A stretch of DNA of 64,000 nt. Origin: Streptomyces echinoruber. GTDB taxonomy: Bacteria > Actinomycetota > Actinomycetes > Streptomycetales > Streptomycetaceae. Positions 43,554-51,300 of this stretch are shown one piece after another. The stretch lies in assembly GCF_014651135.1 (NCBI RefSeq), contig NZ_BMWH01000001.1, positions 64,120 through 128,119 on the forward strand, written 5' to 3'. The notes beneath the pieces are model-generated. The model saw only the letters and a list, made by a program, of their open reading frames with translations, searched no databases and had not been told where the DNA came from. A program made the translations under genes and the position numbers. The stretch's first letter is position 1; every line of letters begins with the position of its first letter.

Positions 43554-45032
43554 TGTGTATGAGTCTGTCTGTCGATGCGTCCACAGGCGAGGCGTTGGAC
43601 GTGTTGTCCCGCTTTCGGGTCGAGTTCTACGAATGCCTTTACGCCCGCGCGGATGCGCTCTTCGAGCTCACCGACGCGGTGCTGTGCGCGGACGGGCCGG
43701 TGAAGACCCTGGTCGAGCTGTCGCTCGCGGTCGAGCACCGGCGCGGGCACGGTGCGCTGTACGCGGCCTTGGACCGCGGCTGGCTGGAGCCGACACGCCT
43801 GCGCCGCACGCTGGCCGGCCTGCCGCTGCCGAAGGCGGCCGACGGCCGGATCGTGCTGGCTGCGGACGTGAGCAACTGGCTCCGTCCCGATGCCCCGACC
43901 AGCGACAACCGGCTGTTCTGCCACGTCTACGGACGTGGCGACCGCAAGACGGACCAGTTCGTGCCGGGCTGGCCGTATTCCTTCGTCGCCGCGCTGGAAT
44001 CCGGCCGCACCTCCTGGGTCGCGCTGCTGGACGCTGTCCGCCCGGGACCCGCCGACGACGCGACGCTCGTCACCACCGCCCCACTACGCGATGTCGTAAA
44101 GCGGCTGACGCAGGCCGAGCACTGGCGGCCGGGCGACCCGGAGATCCTCATCGTGATGGACGCCGGCTACGACGTCACCTACCTCGCCCACGCCCTGGCC
44201 GACCTGCCGGTGATGCTGCTCGGGCGCCTGCGCTCGGACCGGGTCATGCTCCGCGACCCCGGCCCGCCCCGCTGCGGCCCGAAGGGCGGACGGCCCCGCC
44301 GGCACGGCGGCGTCCTCACTTTCGCCAAGCCCGACAGCCGGCACCAGCCCGACGTCACCACCAGCACGGACACCACCCGCTACGGCACTGCGGAGGCGAT
44401 GGCCTGGGACCGGATGCACCCCAGGCTCACCCACCGAGGTCCATGGCTGGACCACGCGGACGAGGAACTACCCATCCTGCACGGCACGTTGGTGCGGCTG
44501 CAGGTCGAGCGCCTGCCGGGCGACCGCGACCCGAAACCAATCTGGCCGCAGTGCTCGGCCACCGCCGCCACGCCGGTGGACGTGGACCGCTGGTGGCAGT
44601 CCTTCCTCCGCAGATTCGATCTCGAGCACACCTTCAGACTCCTGAAGCAGACCCTCGGCTGGACGGCACCGAAGGTTCGCCACGCCGACAGCGCCGATCT
44701 GCGGACCTGGCTCATCATCGCCGCCCACACCCAGCTCCGCCTCGCCCGCCCCCTCGCCGAGGACCTGCGCCGTCCCTGGGAGCGACCCGCCGAGCCCCGC
44801 TGCCTCACCCCCGCCCGCGTCCGCCGGGGGTTTCGCAACGTCCGCGCGACGGCGGCCCGTCCAGCGGCCGCACCGAAACCGTCCAAGCCGGGCCCGGGAC
44901 GGCCTCCCGGATCGAAGAACAAGCACCGGGCCAGGCACCACGACGTCGGCAAGACGGTCAAACGGGCCGAGTCGATCAAGGAACACCAAGCCCGCCGAGG
45001 ATAAACGCCAAGCTAAGCCGGTGGCCGTTCTC
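43542..45032. mobile_element. Putative insertion sequence carrying the third transposase
   Basis: Boundaries are provisional: GAGAACGGCC at 43542 and its inverse at 45023-45032 flank a 1.49-kb segment with one transposase gene. The 10-base terminal repeats are short, and I see no target-site duplication. Confidence 0.5.
43559..45004 (+). CDS. DDE transposase (IS701/IS4-like, NF041680-type)
   Basis: The 481-residue protein has the three catalytic segments of a DDE transposase: GRIVLAADVSNWLRPD (Asp103), ILIVMDAGYDVTYLAHALAD and RFDLEHTFRLLKQTLGW with the glutamate. The N-terminal region (LSRFRVEFYECLYARADALF) matches putative transposases widespread in Streptomyces. The C-terminus is basic (RRGFRNVRATAARPA, GSKNKHRARHHDVGKTVKR). 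It appears intact. The ATG at 43559 lies immediately after an inverted repeat and has no clear ribosome-binding site. Confidence 0.85.
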   Translation: MSLSVDASTGEALDVLSRFRVEFYECLYARADALFELTDAVLCADGPVKTLVELSLAVEHRRGHGALYAALDRGWLEPTRLRRTLAGLPLPKAADGRIVLAADVSNWLRPDAPTSDNRLFCHVYGRGDRKTDQFVPGWPYSFVAALESGRTSWVALLDAVRPGPADDATLVTTAPLRDVVKRLTQAEHWRPGDPEILIVMDAGYDVTYLAHALADLPVMLLGRLRSDRVMLRDPGPPRCGPKGGRPRRHGGVLTFAKPDSRHQPDVTTSTDTTRYGTAEAMAWDRMHPRLTHRGPWLDHADEELPILHGTLVRLQVERLPGDRDPKPIWPQCSATAATPVDVDRWWQSFLRRFDLEHTFRLLKQTLGWTAPKVRHADSADLRTWLIIAAHTQLRLARPLAEDLRRPWERPAEPRCLTPARVRRGFRNVRATAARPAAAPKPSKPGPGRPPGSKNKHRARHHDVGKTVKRAESIKEHQARRG

Positions 45033-45304
45033 CTCTCCGGGCCCTCACCCCGACACCCGGACAAACGCCCGGATCAGGCAGGAACCCGCACACCACTTCC
45101 CAGGACGCAACCCCCTTACCTGTTTCTCCGAGTGTGGTGGATGGCTCTGGGCACGGCGGAACGGACCGTCGATGGCTGGGAGGCTGTCGACGGTCCGCGT
45201 CCGTGTCGCGGACGGCGATCGTCGCATGAGCCCGGCGCACAGCCCCCTGCCTCGCCTGCTGAAGTCGCCGTGATCATGCCCCGTCACCACACCGCCGTGC
45301 CGTT
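45005..45304. other. Rearranged stretch between the third transposase and the MarR gene
   Basis: I see no gene in these 300 bases. They hold the right terminal repeat candidate (45023-45032), a 14-base inverted copy of the tRNA flank (GTTTCTCCGAGTGT at 45122-45135) and a perfect 10-bp stem GGACCGTCGA/TCGACGGTCC (45163-45196), a possible terminator for the MarR gene that ends at 45305. Confidence 0.55.
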
Positions 45305-45778
45305 TCACCAGACGGGGCGCAACGGCGGGATCGAGCCACCGGCCAACGTACGGATGACGGCCGCGAGTTCAGCTCGCGGGACTTGTCGACCGACTTCGTG
45401 GAGCTGCTTGGTCAGTTGCGCCTCCAGCTCGTGCAGGATCTGCCCGGCCACCGCGAGGTGCTTCAGAGCCTTGTCGGTCAGAACAACGAGCTTGCGCCGA
45501 CCGCCGGCGGGGTGTGGCCGACGTTCCACGTAGCCCCGCCTCTCCAGGTCGTCGATGATCTGGCCGGCGGCCTGTTTGGTGACCCCGAGTTGCTCGGCCA
45601 GCTCACTGCTGGTCGCACCGGAGCCGTGCAGCACCTGAAAGACCAGGCCGTGCATGGGGCGCAGGTCGGCATAGCCCGCGGCGTCAAGGCGGCTCACGAA
45701 CTCGGAGAGGACCAGCTGGAAGGCCATCCCGAGCAGGAAGGTGAGCTCGGTTTGCTCGAGGGGGTCGTGGGTCTCCAT
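45305..45778 (-). CDS. MarR family transcriptional repressor
   Basis: The 157-residue protein has a MarR winged helix: RPMHGLVFQVLHGSGATSSE, LAEQLGVTKQAAGQIIDDLE and the wing YVERRPHPAGGRRKLVVLT. The ATG at 45778 is chosen, with GATGGGCT upstream; a GTG at 45796 is also possible. The divergent cupin gene is separated by a short AT-rich region with two TAAAG-N-type palindromes, so the protein most likely represses the cupin gene and itself. The adjacent exporter gene suggests that a substrate or stress signal relieves repression. Confidence 0.9.
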   Translation of the reverse strand: METHDPLEQTELTFLLGMAFQLVLSEFVSRLDAAGYADLRPMHGLVFQVLHGSGATSSELAEQLGVTKQAAGQIIDDLERRGYVERRPHPAGGRRKLVVLTDKALKHLAVAGQILHELEAQLTKQLHEVGRQVPRAELAAVIRTLAGGSIPPLRPVW

Positions 45779-45787
45779 CAGCCCATC

Positions 45788-45816
45788 TTGACACACCGAT
45801 ATAAAGCCGCTTTACT
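45788..45816 (+). promoter_or_regulatory. Promoter of the cupin gene
   Basis: TTGACA (45788-45793) is a perfect -35 hexamer; TTTACT (45811-45816) sits 17 bases later as a 4/6 match to the -10 consensus. The second hexamer overlaps the first operator palindrome. Confidence 0.65.
45802..45814. promoter_or_regulatory. Operator-like palindrome 1 (MarR site)
   Basis: TAAAGCCGCTTTA is a perfect palindrome around a single centre base. It lies over the cupin -10 region and within the promoter area of the divergent MarR gene. Confidence 0.75.
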
Positions 45817-45825
45817 CGCTGCAAG

Positions 45826-45838
45826 TAAAGATGCTTTA
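45826..45838. promoter_or_regulatory. Operator-like palindrome 2 (MarR site)
   Basis: TAAAGATGCTTTA repeats the first operator with one arm mismatch. Its centre is 24 bases from the first, and it covers the likely start of cupin transcription. Confidence 0.75.
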
Positions 45839-45851
45839 CACAGGAGGTGTC

Positions 45852-46226
45852 ATGAACGCGGTCAGCGAGAGCGAGCAGCGGACGACCAAGACCCCTGCCG
45901 GTTCGATGTTCGGCCTGGCGGCCCCCAGCCAGGGGAGTGCCGAGGTCAGCACGTGGCGGGTGGAACTGGGGGCGGACTCGGCTACACCGGTACACATCAT
46001 CGACCGCGAACAGGTGTGGATGCCCCTGTCGGGCGAGTTCGAGGTCGAGGTGGAGAGCGAGACCGGGCAGGCCAAGGCCGGCCAGGCCGTCATCATCCCC
46101 GCCGGTGCCGTGCGGCAGCTGAAGGCCGTGGGCGGCCCGGCGGAGGCGCTGGTCGCCATGGCCGTCGGCGGCAAGGCGATGATGCCCGGGAGCGAGGACA
46201 AGATCCCGCTTCCGTGGGCTGAGTGA
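45852..46226 (+). CDS. Cupin domain-containing protein
   Basis: The 124-residue protein has a single cupin barrel (VSTWRVELGADSATPVHIID, QVWMPLSGEFEVEVESETGQ, AGQAVIIPAGAVRQLKAVGG). The first cupin motif has HxxxxEQ-like residues (HIIDREQ), weaker than the usual HxH, so metal binding is uncertain. Such cupins can be dioxygenases, isomerases or sensors; no reaction is assigned. AGGAGG (45842) fixes the ATG at 45852. It is transcribed toward the exporter and may be co-regulated with it. Confidence 0.85.
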   Translation: MNAVSESEQRTTKTPAGSMFGLAAPSQGSAEVSTWRVELGADSATPVHIIDREQVWMPLSGEFEVEVESETGQAKAGQAVIIPAGAVRQLKAVGGPAEALVAMAVGGKAMMPGSEDKIPLPWAE

Positions 46227-46380
46227 CCATACCTGACTGAGCGACCCGGCCAGGTCGACCCCCGAGGGATCTGGCCGGGCCGTTCGCCTCTCCGGACTCT
46301 CCGCCTCGGTCCTCACGTCACCGTGAAGTCAGAGATGTCGGACATCAAGTGCAACCCGCCCAATCCGATTAAGGACAGGT

Positions 46381-47958
46381 ATGAATCCCGAAGTGAGCAG
46401 CGGGCGCCGCCGGGCGATTCTGGCTCTGCTCGCCATCACCGTACTGATCGTGGTCATGGACCTGACGATCATCAATGTGGCGCTTACCCCGATCCAGCAG
46501 AGTCTGAACGCGACCAACGCCGAGCTCCAGTGGTCGCTCGACACGTATCTGATCACCTTCGCGGCCTTCCTCTTCACCGGTGGCGTGTGCGCGGACCGGT
46601 TCGGACGGAAGCGGACGCTCATGGCCGGCCTGGTGGTGTTCGGTGCCGGCTCGGTGCTGGGGGCGTACGCCGACACCGTCACGGAACTCATCGTGTGGCG
46701 TGGCGTCATGGGCGTGGGCGCGGCGGTCGTGCCGACCGTCACGCTGGCCGTCATCATGAACGTCTTCCCGCCCATGGAGCGGCCGAAGGCGATCGCGGCC
46801 TGGGCCTCGGCCGCAGGAGTCGCCTTCGCCGTGGGGCCGGTGCTCGGCGGGCTGCTGCTCGAGCAGTTCTGGTGGGGGTCGATCTTCCTCATCAACGCCC
46901 CGCTGGTCGTCGCCGGCGTGATTCTCATGGGGGTGCTCGTCCCCGAGTCCAAGAACCCCGCGCCCGCCAAGTTCGACCCGCTCGGCGTGCTGCTGTCCAT
47001 CGCCGCCGTCGGCCTCCTGGTCTACGGCATCGTGACGGGCGGTGAGGACAACGACTGGCTGGCTGCCGACACTCTGGGCGGGCTGATTGGCGGTCTGGTG
47101 CTGCTCGTGCTCCTCGTGGTGATCGAGTCGCGAATGGCGGCACCGTCCCTGGACGTCAGCCTGCTGCGCAGTGCCCGGTTCTCGGCGGGTTCCGGAGCCA
47201 TCGCGCTCTGCTTCTTCGCGCTCATCGGGGCGATCTTCGTCACGCAGTTCTACTACCAGGCCGTGCTCGGCTTCTCTCCGATGAAGGCCGGTCTGTTGCT
47301 GCTGCCCACGGGCATCGGCTCCATGATCATGTCCGCCCGCTGCCCCAAGCTCGTGATGCGGTTCGGGCCGCGCGCCGTGGTGGCCGCCGGCGCGTGCGTC
47401 ATGGCTGTGTCCTTCATCCTCAGCAGTCGGCTGACCGCGGACACGCCCACCTGGCTGCTGATCGTCGCGCAGCTGATCTTCGGTCTCGGCTGGGGCTGCA
47501 TCATGGCGCCGGCCACCGCGTCCCTGATGTCCGTCGTGCCTCCGGTCAAGGCCGGTGCGGGGCAGGCCGTGTCGCAGACCATGCGCCAGGTCGCCGGTGC
47601 GCTGGGCGTCGCGGTCATCGGCAGCATCATCGGTGTGGTCTACCGCTCGGGGATGGAGGACTCGGTGGGCGTGCTCCCGGAGGCCCTGCGCGACGAGGCC
47701 GCCGGGTCGATCGGCGGCACCCTGCGCGCGGTCAAGGCCGCAAAGCTCGGTGACCAGGCTCCTGCTCTGATCGGCAAGGCCGTTGACAACTACCTGTCGG
47801 GCATGGAGATCACCATGCTCGTGACTGCCGGTGTCGCGCTGCTCGCCGCCGCTGTGTCCCTGCGCTGGCTGCCGAAGACGGCACCGAAGCCGCCGGTCCC
47901 GCCGGCACCGAAGCCCACCGCGGGCGAGGCCGCCGGCTCGCTGGGAGCACGTGTCTGA
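46381..47958 (+). CDS. MFS exporter, DHA2 (14-helix) drug:H+ antiporter family
   Basis: The 525-residue membrane protein has about 14 helices, the motif C/antiporter stretch AAGVAFAVGPVLGGLLLEQF, motif A GGVCADRFGRKRTL, motif D1 near LTIINVALTPIQQSLNA and LQWSLDTYLITFAAFLFTGG. These are DHA2/QacA-EmrB marks. Such pumps export drugs or secondary metabolites. AAGGACAGG precedes the ATG at 46381. It follows the MarR-controlled cupin gene by 155 bases and precedes the PKS operon, so it may be the self-resistance pump of that pathway; this is inference. Confidence 0.93.
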   Translation: MNPEVSSGRRRAILALLAITVLIVVMDLTIINVALTPIQQSLNATNAELQWSLDTYLITFAAFLFTGGVCADRFGRKRTLMAGLVVFGAGSVLGAYADTVTELIVWRGVMGVGAAVVPTVTLAVIMNVFPPMERPKAIAAWASAAGVAFAVGPVLGGLLLEQFWWGSIFLINAPLVVAGVILMGVLVPESKNPAPAKFDPLGVLLSIAAVGLLVYGIVTGGEDNDWLAADTLGGLIGGLVLLVLLVVIESRMAAPSLDVSLLRSARFSAGSGAIALCFFALIGAIFVTQFYYQAVLGFSPMKAGLLLLPTGIGSMIMSARCPKLVMRFGPRAVVAAGACVMAVSFILSSRLTADTPTWLLIVAQLIFGLGWGCIMAPATASLMSVVPPVKAGAGQAVSQTMRQVAGALGVAVIGSIIGVVYRSGMEDSVGVLPEALRDEAAGSIGGTLRAVKAAKLGDQAPALIGKAVDNYLSGMEITMLVTAGVALLAAAVSLRWLPKTAPKPPVPPAPKPTAGEAAGSLGARV

Positions 47959-47991
47959 GGACCACCTGCACGCGTACGACGAGAACACAGG

Positions 47992-48018
47992 GTGCCCGCC
48001 GTATACAACGGCGGGCAC
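47992..48018 (+). terminator. Intrinsic terminator after the exporter gene
   Basis: GTGCCCGCCG and CGGCGGGCAC form a perfect 10-bp stem around TATACAA, followed by CTTTGTGT. It should isolate the exporter transcript from the PKS operon. Confidence 0.85.
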
Positions 48019-48184
48019 CTTTGTGTCTCGCTCCTGGGTGAAGTCGACACACGGACTTCATAATTCCGCATCACTGCGTGTAGTGGTGGGGAGTTTTCAA
48101 GCTGCGGCTCCGCGGTGCGAATAGGGGTGAATCGGACGGAGCTAGGCATTCCGAATTTATTAACATGACCAAGAGTAAAAGTGC

Positions 48185-48212
48185 TTGACTTACTCCCTCG
48201 CGAATCCATAGT
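48185..48212 (+). promoter_or_regulatory. Candidate promoter of the PKS operon
   Basis: TTGACT (48185-48190), a 16-base spacer and CATAGT (48207-48212) resemble a vegetative promoter in an AT-rich stretch. A second element-like sequence, TTAGGAT, lies near 48346. Prediction only. Confidence 0.5.
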
Positions 48213-48361
48213 GTCATGCCGTCAAGCAGCTCTCTCGGTGCGCCAGGTGGGATGCAGGAGCTGCCTCTCCGTGACTCGTTGACTGTTAATCAGGTTCGGC
48301 GATCGCGGTTTGTTTCCTAATGCGGGCGATCGGCGCCCGGCATCGTTAGGATGGGGGATCA

Positions 48362-51300
48362 GTGGTGTCATTCGGTGATGCCGAAAAAACGTCGGCCGGT
48401 GTTGATCTGGAAACGCTCGAAGGTGTCTCTTCCTGGCTTCGTCGCGAGGTTGCCGCACTGGTGGGCCGTGATGCCGGCGACGTTCTCGAGGACGAGCTCT
48501 TCTCACGCCTCGGGATGGATTCGATGCGGGCCACCAGCCTCATGGCGGCGCTCTCTCGCGCCACGGGAAAGCGCTGGTCACCAGCGTTTCTGTGGGCCAA
48601 CCCCACCATTGGCGACCTCGCGGAACGAGTGGTGGCCGGTGACGCCCTCCCGGAGGGGCCGCAGGGGCCGATCCGTTCCCCGGCCCGGGGGGACCTCCGT
48701 CCGGGTGAGCCCGTCGCCGTCGTGGGCATAGCATGCCGCTTTCCGGGTGCGGATGGTGTCGCGGCGTTCTGGAACCTGCTGGAAGCGGGCGTGGACGCCG
48801 TCCGGGACGTGCCGGAAGGTCGGTGGGAAAAAGATTCCCCGGGCTATGGAGATCCTGATGTCTCCGGCGGCATGACCGCGACGGAAGCCGGTTTCCTGGA
48901 TGGTCGGATCGATGAATTCGACCCGTTGTTCTTCGGGATTTCCCCGAGGGAATCCCAGGAAATAGACCCGCAGCAGCGACTTTTCCTTGAAGTCGCCTGG
49001 GAGGCGCTCGAGGACGCGGGTGTCACGGAGAGAAGTTTGGCCGGCAGCGACACCGGCGTGTTCGCCGGAGCGATTTGGCACGATTACGCCGACCTCGCCT
49101 TTGGAAATACCGGTGGCCTGTCCTCGCACTCCGCCACAGACCGGGCACTGAACATGATCGCCAACCGGCTGTCCTACGTGCTCGGGCTGCGTGGCCCGAG
49201 CATGGTCCTCGACTCCGCCTGTTCGTCGTCCTTGCTGGCCGTACATCTGGCCTGCCAGAGCATCCGGAGCGGCGAGTCGTCCATGGCCATCGCCGGTGGG
49301 GTCAATCTGCTGCTGAGTCCTGAAACCATGGTGTCCCTCAGCCGGTTCGGCGGCCTGTCACCCGACGGCCGCTGCAAGGCGTTCGACGCGAGGGCGGACG
49401 GGTTCGGCCGCGGCGAAGGCTGCGGAGTCGTCGTCCTCAAACCGCTGTCGCGCGCTCTCGCGGACGGGGACCACATCTGGTGCACGATTCGGGGTTCCGC
49501 CGCCAACAACGACGGCTTGAGCAACGGACTCACCGCCCCCAATCCGGCGGCGCAGGAAAGCGTGCTGCGCGCCGCCTACCGCAACGCCGGCATCGCCCAC
49601 CCACAGGTGCACTACGTCGAAACGCACGGCACCGGAACCGCGCTCGGCGACCCCATCGAGGCCATGGCCCTCGGCGCTGTGCTGGGAAAGGGCCGGCCCG
49701 AGGACCGGCCACTCCGCATCGGATCAGTCAAAACCAACATGGGACACCTCGAAGCGGCGGCGGGAATCGCCGGCTTGATCAAGACCGCTCTGGTGCTCAA
49801 GCACCGGCGGGTGCCGCGGAACCTGCACTTCGAGACCCCGAGCCCGCACATCCCCTTCGACGAACTGCGCCTGACTGTTCCCACCAGAGCCGAGCCGTGG
49901 CCCGAGGACAGCGGGCTGTACGCAGGAGTCAGCTCCTTCGGCTGGGGCGGCACCAATGTCCACGTGGTGGTCGAGGGCCACCGGGAGCCTGCCCCGCCGA
50001 CGGTGCCCGGCAGCGCCGCGCGGGGCATACCCGGCCGTCCCCGGATCGCCTTCGTCTGCTCGCCGTACGGGCAGCAGTGGGTCGGCATGGCGCGCAACCT
50101 TTACCGCACGGAGCCGGTCTTCCGGTCCGTTCTGCAGGAATGCGACCGCGAACTCGCCGGCCACACCGGGTGGTCGCTCGTCGAGGAGCTGTTCCTGGAC
50201 GAGGCGCGGGCCCACACCGGTGACGTCGGGGTCATGCAGCCCGTCGTCTTCGCGGTACAGGTGGCCCTGGCGACCTGGCTGGAGGCCGCCGGGGTGCGAC
50301 CCGGCGCCGTGGTCGGGCACAGCCTCGGGGAGATCGCCGCGTGTGTCATCGCCGGCGTGCTCGACCTACCCGATGCCGTACGGCTGGTCCACCACTACAG
50401 CGACCAGCAGCGCAGGGTGGCCGGTCCGGACCGCGGCATGGCCGTGGTCGAGCTGTCCGCCGGCGAACTGGAGGAGCGCCTGGCCGGGCGGGACTCCTCG
50501 GTGTGCGTGGCGACCCGCAACGGGCCGCGCACCACGGCACTGGCGGGCAGCCGCACGGAGCTGGAGGAGATCGTCGCCGCACTGAAGGCGGAGGGCGTGC
50601 TGTGCGCCATGATCCGCGTCGATCTGCCGGCCCACAGCGCGGCGATCGACCCCATTGTGGCGGACCTGGAGAAAGCTCTGGAGGGCATCGCCGGCCGGCC
50701 CGGCCGTATCCCGGTCATCTCCTCGGTGACCGGGCGGCCCTTGGACTGGCGGGAGGTGGGCCCCGCGTACTTCGCGCGGAACCTGCGCGAACAGGTGCGG
50801 CTCGCCGACGCCACGGCACATCTGCTGCGGGAGAAGTTCGACGTCCTGCTGGAGATCAGCGCCAACCCGGTGCTTGCCCCGGCGCTCCAGCAGAGCGTCG
50901 ACGACTTCGGCCGCACGGCGACCGTCATGACTACGATGCGCCGCGGCGACGACGACCGTACGGGGCTGATCGAGACCCTTGACGCGCTTGCCCGGCTCGG
51001 TACGAAGGTACGGCTGCCGAGCGTGCGGGACGAGCCGGTCGCGGAGCTGTTCACGCTGTCCGCCAAGTCGCCCGAGGCACTGCGTGAGCTGGCCGGGCGC
51101 ACCGCCGCGAGCCTTGCCGGGACGGGCTCGGAGGGCGGGGATGCGGCCGGTGAGCCGACGAGTGCTCTGCCGGCGCTGGCGCAGGCGGCCCTCCCGCGGG
51201 CCCACCACCCCTACCGGTTGGCGCTTTCGGCGCGGGACGAGGAGGAGCTGGCCGAGGCGCTTGCCGCGCACGCCCGCGGCGAGGACCCCCCGGGGCTGTA

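Larger units (their letters stand above)
47959..48361. other. Intergenic region preceding the PKS operon
   Basis: No gene is seen in these 403 bases. The segment is markedly more AT-rich than its neighbours, contains the exporter terminator and a candidate promoter, and leaves a leader of roughly 140 bases before the first PKS start. Confidence 0.6.
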
